From Cordilura impudica (Eukaryota; Arthropoda; Insecta; Diptera; Scathophagidae): a stretch of DNA of 64,000 nt. The notes below the pieces were generated by a model. It did no database searches and was not told the origin of the DNA. It was given only the letters and a program-made list of their open reading frames with translations. A program made the position numbers and the translations under genes. The stretch is taken from the NCBI GenBank assembly GCA_963682025.1, contig OY821519.1, positions 165,406,042 to 165,470,041 of the forward strand, read 5' to 3'. Below are positions 20,180 through 30,336 of this stretch, piece by piece; position 1 is the first letter of the stretch; each line of letters opens with the position of its first letter.

Positions 20180-21967
20180 TTTCAATAACTATGTATATAT
20201 CCCATAAGAATCCCACTAAAGTAATTGTAAAACTTTTCTTTCTCACCGCTTATCTTATTACTGCATGCGCAACAATTTAATTCTTCTTCTGGTGTTAATG
20301 GAACATCTATATGTGGTGCGCCTGCTTTCCAATACATGTCATACACTGCATTCATTCTATTGTAAAGATGGTCCAAAAATCCTCGTACACATATTTTTCC
20401 TGAAAAAGAGTATACAACTTAATACGGAATAAATATTTAAGAATGAATAAAAACATACCTTCAAGTAAATAATATTCATCTAATTCGCCTTTATACGTAT
20501 GTTTTATATAGTATGCTAATGCACACGCTTTCTGGTTTTCAATTACAATAGTTCCTTTCCCTCTTGTTTTGTTGTATATAGGTAAAAGTACAGATTCCAT
20601 ATCAGCATACACCACAACTGGCGGAGAAATCTTTCTTTCGAAGTGAAAGCATTAACCTTGTTTTGGGTATGTTGTTGTTACTTTTGAACATTCCGATTTG
20701 TGGCGCACGGAGTTAATGAAATAAAAATTTTGCGTTTTCACCAATTTCTGCATATCTTTTATTAAAGAGTAATGATAGTTTCCATTATTTACTAAAATTC
20801 AGCAAATTAATATGGTACTCTTTGACAGTTTTGGATTGTCTTGCCGGGGCCACAACTTTAAACTTATTATTTGTTTTCTTTAATTCATAACTGTTGATGC
20901 TGAAGTTTGGGTTATTTTGTTGGAAAATTTCAAGTGCCGGCAATAAAACTGGAAATAACATATTCGAAAAGTCTAGAGTTATTCCCCGAAGCTTAGTTTT
21001 ATTGGAACTTATATCATTAATTTTATAATATTTGGTATCACATAATTTTTTTTATCGGAAGCATTCCAGTTGTCCTTCTTTAATGCAATTGCGGCTTAAA
21101 CGCATCATTTAAAGCAGAAAGAATCGCTATTTCTTACGTTTATAACAGCGTTTTTGCTGATATTACTCTCCAATTTGCACACAGTCATGTCGATATATTT
21201 GAAATGGTCGATTGCCCATCCGCTATCTCTCTCCTGGAACTCACTCGCTTGTCTTTCCAACTCATTATTAAAATCTCCAATTACTTCATCAATTTCACCA
21301 ATATTTCTTATACTATTGAATGAAGTTGCAAAATGTTTTAATGATGATATTGGTTCTCCTTCGGTTGAACTTTTCAAGTACGGTCAAATTAGCACCATAT
21401 TCATTTTTATGAAGTCAAACTCCATTAATCTTTCAATTATTGGTTCTTTTGCGAATATTTTTATATCAAGTAAAAAAATTTTAATTGCAATTTCGTTCTG
21501 CAAATTACTATAAATCCGATATTGTTTTACAACCATCGGATTTTTTAAAGTAATTTCGAAAATGTTTTCCCTCAAAAAGTTTTCGAAATTATCCTTATGC
21601 ACATTTGTCCTCAAACGCATTTTATACTTATTTTTAAGGATATTTTTTTTGCATACTTGGCAAAATATTTTTGGCACACTAACTTTCACTTTTTGTGACA
21701 TTGGATTGTTACTAAAAATACCGCGTCTTTTAGTTTTACCGATGCATTTTTGTAGAAGGTGTAGCTCCAAATTTGCTACTTCTTCAACAACAATTCCACA
21801 ATCGGAGCACGCGATTTTCATTAAGTTTTCCATTTTTAATTTTTTTTTTTATTTTTTTATTTCGAGCAAAATTTTTTTTTCATTGATTCCTGTGTAGTTG
21901 ACTACTGAACGAAATTTCATTTTTTCCCTTATATTATTTTGGTTAATCTATCCGTAATTATGATAAA

Positions 21968-22711
21968 CAATAATTTAATCTGTCTTCACTATACATAACA
22001 TAGTAAAAAGGTACCCAATTTCCAATAACTAACTTATTTTTTAAAAAGTGTTGTTATTTATTTTAATGTTGATTAACCCTATTTATAATTTATTAACCAA
22101 GCTTATCATTTTACAAAACTACACCTCTTTAAAAGAATGTATTTAGGTTTCATACTCAAATTAAAGATTTTATGATCATGGTAAAATCTAGATTTTCGTT
22201 ATATAAAAATTTTTTCAAGCATATGTACTGATAAGTGGCCACATTTATGTTTCAATTTGTTTTAGTGTTCACAAACTATAATCTAATAAAATTCCGCTTG
22301 AGTTTGTCGATTTATTTCAATCAAGTTTCGTTTTGATTCAAGTGTTTTGGTAATTGTGGGGTAAACTTTTATATGTATGCATTTTATGTACCAGGCGCAC
22401 GGAGATTTTAGAAAGTATTTTTCAGTTGATTAGAAATAACTTAATCTGTCTTCACTACACATAACATAGTATAAAGTTAACCAATCTCGAATGTTTACAA
22501 CCTAATATCTAATTCGTTTTATTGCAACGGTATGTTTATTTAAAAATTGGAAAATTACACTAAATATTGATTTATAACCATACTAATGACACCTGTAACG
22601 AATTTGTTGAATTAAGTTGTTACTTATTTTAATGTTGATCAAACGTATTTATGATTTATTAATCAGGCTTATCATTTTCAAAAAACTACACCTTTTTATA
22701 AGCATGTATTT
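21968..22711. repeat. two dispersed direct repeats upstream of the PolB start
   Basis: Blocks at about 21968-22145 and 22436-22711 share TTAATCTGTCTTCACTA-ACATAACATAGTA and TTATTTTAATGTTGAT...GCTTATCATTTT-AAAACTACACCT in the same order. The rest of the region between 21840 and 22780 is AT-rich and non-coding. Confidence 0.65.
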
Positions 22712-22778
22712 TATCATCACTTGTAAGCCTTTAATAGTTTATTTAATTTTATTGATGGGAGTGTAAATGTTTAAACGA

Positions 22779-23024
22779 TAGTATTGGTAGCACAAATTCA
22801 AATTCTTGGTTTTCCTATATACTATCTACAAAAAAATTTTGTTCGGACAAGCCAGAAGTGTCTTGCCCTCAAGTCACATCTTTTACGAACCATTTAGTCT
22901 ATACGGCAACCAGAAGGTCTAATTAGCAGCGCCATCTTAGTCTATACCGCAACCAGAAGATCTCATTAGCAGCGCTATCTATTGGTGGCAAAAATCAAAT
23001 TCCTGTTTCTCCTATATACTATCT
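22779..23024 (-). repeat. right inverted repeat, with a second copy of its outer ~45 bp
   Basis: The reverse complement of 22829-23024 matches 16096-16260 (same start AGATAGTATATAGGAGAA). Inside it the block GTCTATAC-GCAACCAGAAG-TCT-ATTAGCAGCGC is present twice. A further copy of the terminal 45 bp (AGATAGTATATAGGAAAACC) lies at 22779-22827 in the same orientation, so the end is tandemly repeated. Confidence 0.78.
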
Positions 23025-23053
23025 GCTACTACAGCTGTAATTTTTGACAGCAG

Positions 23054-25086
23054 ATGCGCATACCAATACGTGATAAATTTAAATGTCAAAATGAATTGCT
23101 AAAACTGTACGGCGACTGGAAAAATGCCCACAAACAAAGTGCAAATAGCAGAACGGATACATCAAGATCGAACCTGAACATTTTCAAGGAAACAATAGAC
23201 TACCTGTTCGATATCGCTAGTGCAAACGCCGTGAATGAGATGCGTATACAAGAAAACAAATGATTTTGTTGATGCAAAGACAGAAAGGAAGACCAGGATA
23301 CATGGCTGGCGTTGACAAGAAGTAATACGGCCGAGAACAGCGATCAGAACAACGAAAGCAAAAAGAAGAATCGCGGAAGAGAAAATATTCAGAACTTTAC
23401 AATGAATCTTGTTAGTGAAATTATTGAACTGTTTGAATTCCTTAAAACATGAATCATCAACTGATATTTTGCAGTACTTGATACAGTTTACATTGGAAGT
23501 GAAGACGGATATGAATTCGATGATAACAGTATGGGTAATTGCATACCGATGATCACAGCAAACGTACAAGAGGACGACATCATTGGATCTCGCCACATCT
23601 TACTGTAGTACTTGATAAGGCCAAAGTCAGCTGTTCAGATGCTGTCCATATTTTCATAGCATGCGCAGATAATGTAATAACTGACATGAATAATGCTGTG
23701 ACGCCTCTGATCTCTGTTGGTGAGCTTGTGACCAATCGATCTGAGTTACGAAAAGAATATCGTAAGTGAGGAGTGGAGGAGACTCAAAGAATTCATTACA
23801 AAGGTAGTTTAGTTCAAAATTTATATATATTCGAAGTTATACGAATAATGTTAATTTTCACCGATTTCTATTTTATTTTTAATACGTAGATCAATAGCGT
23901 ACCGTCATTGGTTATTCACTGGGACTGAAAATTGTTGCCGGACCTGTTTGGTAGAACCAAAATTTATAGAATCGAAATTCTCGCAATTCAGTACTGAAGG
24001 GACATCTAAATTTTTGGGCGCTCGCAAAGTTCCTGCTGGCATAGAAGAAAATAATGACGAGGTCGTTAATGATGTATTTTCATCGAACACGATGTTGGAA
24101 ATGGTATTGAAACACGTCTTTGAAGTCAAACATTCCGAAACAAGTGGGCCTGAAGTGGCTTTTTTTAATCGTTTTGCTGCCACGTATGAAAATCTCGACC
24201 ACAAATCGTTTAAAAGCGAACTCAAAGACCCATTTGTTTGCTCAACAATTAGTAACGCTGACTACGAAGCCATTAAGAATTTCTGCAACCAACAGCTACA
24301 ATAAACACAAATTCGCGCGGATTACAAGGAACTACTACAATTAACAAAAAAGTTCCTTGGTGAAGTTGGCGGAAACTTTCGTACACCTGGTCCAACATCC
24401 CATGCAAGGTTCATGGGAAAAGGCATATACACCGTGAAAATATACCTCTTTAGGGAGCAGTTCACTTTGATGCAACGAGAACTGAATGGACTACGCGATA
24501 TATGTATTTTTCTCGTGCGAATGTATGTCAAAGCTTGGTTTACATGCACAAACGCTATACGAGTCCCAAATCAAGATATACAGTTTTTGAAAGACTCCAT
24601 CGCATATACAGCAACCGACCCAGATGTGTCTGAAGCGTTTTTCGTAAATGGAAGAGTCATTTGTGTATTTGGCACCGGAAACAATGTCTTTAGCGTTTCT
24701 CGATCGGATGTTTCACACGAAGTGAAACGAAACATGCTTAGGCGCCTGCAATCAACAATCGTACAATTGGATGATGATCGAAAATTCTCCGACCCAAAAC
24801 TGTTGCTGTACAATAATTTCAGCTATTTCGTGTCATACAAAGCCAAAAATTTTTTCGATGCCTTCCGATTGACCGCTGAATTCTTGAAGCATGATCCATC
24901 TATTTGAGAAACGAAAGAAGATTATCAATATGCTCTTGATGTTTGTCGTGATCTGTTTGATGTTAACGACGCTGCTGAATGCGATGTACGATTTATGAAT
25001 GAATACAACAGGATCCCTTCGAAAGACGAAGATCAGAATCAATTTATCTTACAGTGTATTGAAGCATACCGTCGAAAATATCCCTA
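23054..25086 (+). pseudogene. relic of an insect multi-copy gene family with hAT-like RNase-H-fold region
   Basis: The start MRIPIRDKFKCQNELLKL, then LFDIASANAV, and after a shift MQRQKGRPGYMAGVDK mark the N-terminal domain. ISPHLTVVLDKAKVSCSDAV follows at about 23580. The later segments include MLEMVLKHVFEVKHSETSGPE (24090-24150, in parts), LFREQFTLMQRELNGLRDICI (24450), and EVKRNMLRRLQSTIV, ending YRRKYP before TAA at 25086. I recognise this order from a large family of uncharacterised arthropod proteins that behaves like a mobile gene. Several stops and frameshifts (for example after 23263, 23769, 24302, 24907) show it is dead. The central catalytic part is missing or scrambled between 23770 and 23940. 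Assignment to hAT is tentative. Confidence 0.55.
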
Positions 25087-25329
25087 AAGTGGGATCATAT
25101 ATAATCTTCAAATTGTTGTAACTTTTTTGTTTCTCTAACGATTTTCATCATTTATGGCTTGTTAGAATAGAAACTGTATTTAAAATCGATGGCAAGTCTA
25201 GTTATTTAAAAAATATTTTTAGTTGCCTAAACATACGTATTTTGATTAAAAGTCACATATTTCACCAGATAAAGTGTGTTTTAATTCTTCAATGAACTTT
25301 GGGTAGACCTTAGCGTCATCCGATCGGCC

Positions 25330-26345
25330 CAAAATTTTTAACTAGAGGCTTGTAGGCCAAATGGAAACTTTTTCGGCCCGGCAATCAAGGATCGCAGCAA
25401 CTATCAGTTTCTGCCTCATATGTTATAAACGGTCTAATGTACATATATATAGATGGTGTTTTTCTTTCAGCCCATATGCGTGCCCGGAGTGGACTTGCTA
25501 AAAAAGTCAGGCAAAGAATATGTGCCGGGCGTGTCTTCCAAAGTTGCCAGCAGAATCCCAACAGGAGATAAGTAGCTTGAGCTGGGCCACTCAAAGCCGA
25601 TCTCCCATTCGAAGATTTCGATTAAAAGTATGTTCTCGTGGGAATTAAGGTTCTTGAAAAATCTCTTCTGGTGGGCGAAGACAGAAAAATATAATGGAAC
25701 AACTGCGGAGTCATTGTATATTGTAGAGTTAGAGTAACGTTTTACGTATGATGAAAAATATTTGCCTAAGCAGTAAGAATTCTCCTTTCGAATACTTCCA
25801 TTTCCCTTGCCATAGTCGGCGAAATGGTGAGCCAGATGGGGAAAGCATACAGCAATACTGATCTTATAGCAACCTTATAAATCAGTATAGTAGTTTGGTA
25901 TTATTGGGAAGGTATCTGCTACTCAACAGACGTGAGAGCATGCCAGAAACTCGCTTACCTTAGGCAAGATGAATTTTTGAAGTTTATCAAATGTTACTCC
26001 CAAATATTTTAAGGTGTCTTTGAAGTGGATTTCACTACCAGCCAGAGATAAATGTATACGTTTACTTTCTGGAACTACAAATCTAGGACATTTTCCCGAT
26101 GCGTTTGTTATGCATATTGCCTCAGCTTTGGTTGCGTTTTTGTGGATACCCCAAACTTTGTACAAATCATTGATGATTTGTAGATGAGTTGAAGCTCTTT
26201 CCAAAGCTTGGGCTGGAGATACATCATGTGAAAAGATCAAGCAGTGATTTGCATATAATAAAGCTTTGGAGTCAGTCGTTTGATGCGGAAAGTCATACAG
26301 GTACAAGTTGAATAAAAACGGCGTTAAAATAAACCGAAGATGCGT
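25330..26345 (-). pseudogene. LINE reverse transcriptase fragment (5' and 3' truncated)
   Basis: The minus strand encodes LTPFLFNLYLYDFP and ALLYANHCLIFS, where the catalytic YADD is changed to YANH. It continues with TKAEAICITNASGKCPRF-like thumb sequence, KDTLKYLGVTFDK, then after a break IYKVAIRSVLLYAFPIWL and MAREMEVFERRILTA, the usual post-RT region of Jockey/I-type LINEs. Several stops interrupt it below 25920. The Asp-to-Asn/His changes mean it could not polymerise. Confidence 0.75.
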
Positions 26346-26669
26346 CGCAGAAGAATTCGCTACAAGTGATGATGAAGGGCAAGTGCAGTTTATGTCACCA
26401 GACCATCATTAAATATTTTTTAATAATCTTTGTTTTATTTTATTATTAATTAATGAATCAAAATCAATATTTTATTAATACTAATTCTATTCAAAGCCAT
26501 ATACAAAACTTAAATTATAGGGCCTGTTCGGAAATGCATCACTGCGTTGCATGTGATGCGCATAGCATTCGTAAAAGCATCATCTGGCAACATTACAAAT
26601 GTCAGATGTTCGAAAATGCAAATGATGCTCAACAAATGCGCAAACAATCATCAAATACGAATCACGAAA

Positions 26670-27357
26670 ATGGCTGATGCAATGCAAGAGTAAGTATAAA
26701 ATTTATTATTTATTTAATTTTTTCTTTAATTTGTTTTCGTTTATGTATTTTTTAGAGTCGAAGTTGATGCAAAATTTTCGAAATTATTGATTAGAGTGCG
26801 GTTGGACATGGAAGAAGATTTTGTGTCCAGAAGAAAAACAAAGTCGGTATTGTGGGGCAGAGTTCTACAAAAAATGAAGGAGAAGAGCGCAAACTTGGAC
26901 CAGACCAAGGAACAAATAAACAGGAAGTTTTTAAATTTATTAACAACTTACAGGAGAATAAAAAAAATAAATATGGAATCTGGAAGGAACGCGACAATAT
27001 GGCAGTTTTCTTGATGATTTCGATGAAAGTTAAGGAACCAGACATTCAATTAATCCTCCTTCAAGTCATCTCCTGTCGTCACTAGACGAAAGGACGAGCT
27101 CAGTACCTTATGAAGGTTCCTCTGAACATTCTGATAATTCACCAGAGTCTTCTGAGAGCTCTTCTGAACCACCAGTCAAAAAGAGAAACAGTAAGAATGA
27201 AATTGTACAATATCTAGAAGAAGAGTCTTTAAAGGAACAGAAAAGTCATGAGGAATTGCTTGCAATGGAAGAAAAAAAGCTTCGTATAGAAGAAAAACGT
27301 ATAAATACCATGCTGGAACTCAAGAATGTCTTGGAAAGGGCATATGCCAACAATTAA
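26670..27357 (+). pseudogene. Myb/SANT (MADF-like) partner protein of PIF/Harbinger
   Basis: Exon 1 (26670-26689, MADAMQ) joins at a GTAAGT donor (26690) to exon 2 after TTTTTTAG (26755). The domain reads FSKLLIRVRLDMEED, LWGRVLQKMKEK and QINRKFLNLLTTYRRIKK, a trihelix DNA-binding fold (residues about 10-75). After WQF a one-base shift near 27008 and a TAA follow. The next frame then carries an acidic Ser-rich linker (SSEHSDNSPESSESS), a basic PPVKKRN and a terminal coiled coil (EELLAMEEKKLRIEEKR) to the stop at 27357. In Harbinger elements this protein binds the TIR and imports the transposase. Confidence 0.8.
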
Positions 27358-27639
27358 AGCAACTTTTTTATACCTTAATGTATTACAAAATGAATATATG
27401 TATATGAATTATTTTTGTTTTGTTTATTACATGGTAATAATTTTTTTTATTGTATCAATACTACATGAAATGGAAAGACTTATATTTTTTGTTTATTACT
27501 TAGTAATCATTTGTTTTTAATAAATAATTTGTAATTAAATAATTTATTATTAACAAGAAAACAATGCTGTTAAATAATTACGCATAGAAACCCCGTCTTC
27601 ATCTTCCTCAGTTGCTATTTCATTTGTAATCGGGTTTAT

Positions 27640-28794
27640 ATAGTTCTCATGTTCTAGTACATATATTAATATCCTGTACTTTATATTCAGAAGAGCTTCC
27701 ATTATTTATAATAAAATTATGGAGAGTTGTACAAGCTAATATGACCGCAGAAATGTTTTTAAGGCACGCGCAATCCAAGCGATCCAACTTATTCTTTAAA
27801 ATTCTAAACGCTTGCTCAATAAATACACGAGTAGAACTGAGACAATAATTAAACTTCTGCTCACGTGTAAGGTGGCCGTAATCCATATATGGAGTCAATA
27901 AAAATTTTGATATAGGATATGCTCAGTCGCCTAGGATTATGGTGTAGGAGCGAGTTGTACTTGTCCACCTAAAATCGACTTATGTATTGAACTATTTCTC
28001 CACACATTGGCATCGTGACAACTGCCTGGATAACCAATGAAAACGTCCAAAAAACGAAACTTACTATCGCATATAGCCTGAAATTTAATTGAATATATAA
28101 TTTTTAATAAATTGTAACATATTAATCGTGCTGCTTACTTGCATATTTATGGAATAAAATCCTTTCCTATTGAAATAACCTATTGGGTCAACTTTAGGTT
28201 TTGGTATTCTAAGATGTGTACTATCGACACATCCGACAACATAAGGAAAGGGGTTCTCCCTGCTGTTTTGAAACCTTTTCATTAAAATTTTTTGGTGTGG
28301 TACTGATGGCCAGGCTATTTCTTTCTTCAAGCGATAAATAGTTTTTATGGTTTTGTAAAAAATTTTGTGGCCAGTACACTTTCCAACATTGAAACGGTCA
28401 CTAATTTGACGAAAGGTTACTCCACTGTTACTTAATATCCACAACGTGATATATAAGCATTGTTCCAAATTAAAAGCCAATCTACCTTCGTCAAATGTAG
28501 TCCAGATTGGTTTTAGAGCACACAGCAGCCTGAAACCCAAAATTGTGGCACCCTTAAAAGTTGAACAAAAATTCCTATATGTACTTACTTTAAATGTTGA
28601 GCGGTTCATTCCAAAATGGTCAAAAAAATGTCATCCGGGTATTCTTTAATAGTCCTTGTATAGTCTAAAACTTCTGGACTGTGCCGTTTCTTAATCCATG
28701 TGTTTTTCAATAACAAATTTCTTTTCTTGTACTTCATAAGTCTTTTTTTTTGTGGATTGCACAATTTTATATCATTTACTTTCATCCAATTCAC
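27640..28794 (-). pseudogene. PIF/Harbinger (HARBI1-like) DDE transposase
   Basis: The N-terminal frame starts at 28794 (MNWMKVND) and shifts within a T7 run near 28625. It continues as MNRSTFKVSTY and the HTH-like LWILSNSGVTFRQISDRFNVGKCTGHKIF. The first catalytic Asp is in VVGCVDSTHLRIP (about 28235). An intron of ~60 bp (GTAAGC at 28131 to TTTCAG at about 28080) precedes AICDSKFRFLDVFIGYPGS. The second Asp is in IILGD (27930), directly followed by a TGA. The last part, TPYMDYGHLTREQKFNY and RVFIEQAF, supplies the catalytic Glu, and ACTTLHNFII closes the domain. Size and motifs fit the ~350-residue family; the breaks make it inactive. Confidence 0.88.
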
Positions 28795-29049
28795 AAAATA
28801 AATTTAATATAAACTTTTCCATTTTTAACTTTATTCCGTTCGAAAATGTAAACAAACTGCACATCAAACAAGCATCGGCATCAGCTGTTCTGCATCAGCA
28901 TCGCAAACTAATCACACATGCGCATCACATGCAACGCAGTGATGCATTTCCGATCACGCCCATAAATATGTAAACATTTGTTCAATTAATCTAAGAACAT
29001 TTCTTCGATTAATAAATTTAACAAATTCAAAAATTTCGCGTAAAACTAC

Positions 29050-29985
29050 CCAGATTGCCGGACATTCTTGCGATATAAGAAACTTGGTTCGATGTGAAAG
29101 TATCTCAGCTGTACACAATTCCTCATTACAATTATGTACATTGGTGTAGGATTGATGAATATGGTGGAACCTTTTGTATACAATAGTAAAAATTCCTGTA
29201 TACTGTGAATTGTTTTGAAAGTAGAGATTATGTCGATATAATTCAGTTGAGGCTAGACAATTTTATGATTAATGGGAAACCATTAGAGTTCATGACGTTC
29301 TATCGATCACAATAATGTAGAGTAGAAGAATTTTTGGAGATTTTGGATAACAAAATAAGTATTTTTGCAAATAATGCAGCCGTTGTTGTAGGGGATTCAA
29401 ATATAGATTTATTGGATGATGCACACGTAGATGATATTATAAATTTATTCAAGTCTTATGGGCTTAAAAGATGCCAATGTTGATTACAAGGCCAATAAGT
29501 GGAATGTGTATAGATCCATACATAGTAATGTTGAAGAAAGATTTGCTATTGATTCCATAGAATGCCATTTATCTGATCATAATTTTCTTTGCTGCAAATT
29601 AAATTCGGAATTTGGTCAATATGACTACACTGAAAGAATAAAATTCATTTGCAATTCTGAAAGTGTAAAAGAATACTTGAATTACAACCAGCCTAACATT
29701 CCTCAAACAAATAACCCATTGGAAATTACATCAAACTTAATAAAGATGGTTAATGACGCGATTTCAATCAACACAACTGTATCGAGGAAAAACAATTTAA
29801 TTAAAAAAGATCTAGCTCCTTGGATTAATAAAAATTTATGGCTTTTGATGGAAACGAAAAAGAAGCTATTAAGAATGAGAAGAAAGAATCGGTTTGATAC
29901 AACCGTTAGTGATAGATTAAGAAGAATAGGTCAGATTATACAAACTAGCAGATTCCCGCCCTCGAAATTCGAGTGCAAATTCTAG
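29050..29985 (+). pseudogene. LINE endonuclease domain
   Basis: The frame includes ETWFDVKVSQLY near the start, YGGTFVYNS, FMTFYRSQ with a stop after it, then VVVGDSNIDLLDD and CHLSDHNFLCC, the GD-N and SDH motifs of exonuclease-III-like LINE endonucleases that nick target DNA. The last 176 codons (29458-29985) are open, with a linker rich in Lys and Arg (WINKNLWLLMETKKKLLRM), and the coding match is lost at about 29955 (TSRFPPSKF). Confidence 0.8.
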
Positions 29986-30286
29986 GAAATTTAATTTTTT
30001 AATTAAATAAAGACCCTAAAGTATGCTAATCAATTATAGCCAATTCACAAATCAACACAAAAAACAAACTCATTTTTATTACAAACACATTAACAAATTT
30101 AATAAACACACACATAGCATTGTATAATTTTATGTATGTGTTAGTAGCAACTTTAAATGCAATTTACTCAAAATAAAGGAACAAATTTAAAAATCTGTAA
30201 ATTTGCAAAACGGCTGAAAAGAAATATCTTTCAAATAATATATGTTTGGTCAAAATCGGGATAAAACGGTAGAAAAAACATCATTC
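29957..30286. other. unidentified insert within the LINE
   Basis: AT-rich sequence with no coding frame separates the endonuclease and RT parts. It starts near CAGATTCCCGCCCTCGAAATT and ends at the first copy of a 36-nt repeated motif (30287-30322). It could be a small insertion or a replaced LINE segment; no terminal repeats are obvious. Confidence 0.45.
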
Positions 30287-30336
30287 ACAAGAAATCGCCT
30301 AGCATATTAATGTTATAGATATCAACCAGGGAAAAT

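Larger units (their letters stand above)
16433..21833 (-). pseudogene. polB: Maverick/Polinton-type protein-primed DNA polymerase B, relic
   Basis: Pieces in order on the minus strand: an N-terminal part with CxxC/H zinc-finger pattern and CQVCKKN (21833-21384), EFQERDSGWAIDHF and AVINVRNSDSFCF (21377-21105), LLPALEIF...HINLL (about 20965-20806), the exonuclease start VVYADMESVLLP with KACALAYYIKH (20615-20352), and PLTPEEELNCCACSNKI (about 20310-20250). After the inserted repeat come VPFIPIAFHNLSRSDIH, KCTLNFVDSNRFLNSS and RKGVFPYDYVDSF (about 16960-16630), then CSTLKDYMLLYLKSAVFNLSDIFENF to about 16440. This order is that of Polinton/Maverick PolB. Many stops and shifts are present, and the polymerase palm is missing. 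No Polinton integrase, ATPase, protease or capsid gene was seen nearby. Confidence 0.85.
26520..28961 (+). mobile_element. PIF/Harbinger DNA transposon, two genes, ~2.44 kb
   Basis: Terminal inverted repeats of ~45 bp begin GGGCCTGTTCGGAAATGCAT on the left and GGGCGTGATCGGAAATGCAT (reverse complement) on the right, and agree through ACTGCGTTGCATGTGATGCGCAT. A 3-bp ATA flanks both ends (26517-26519, 28962-28964). Inside, a Myb/MADF-like gene on the plus strand and a HARBI1-like nuclease on the minus strand converge, the standard layout of this superfamily. Both genes have stops and frameshifts, so the copy is not autonomous. Confidence 0.9.

Noticed and set aside
29957..29995. tRNA-like B box (CAGATTCCCGCCCTCGAA), possible SINE head
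   Set aside because: No A box at the right distance and no clover-leaf could be drawn; left as an unidentified insert.
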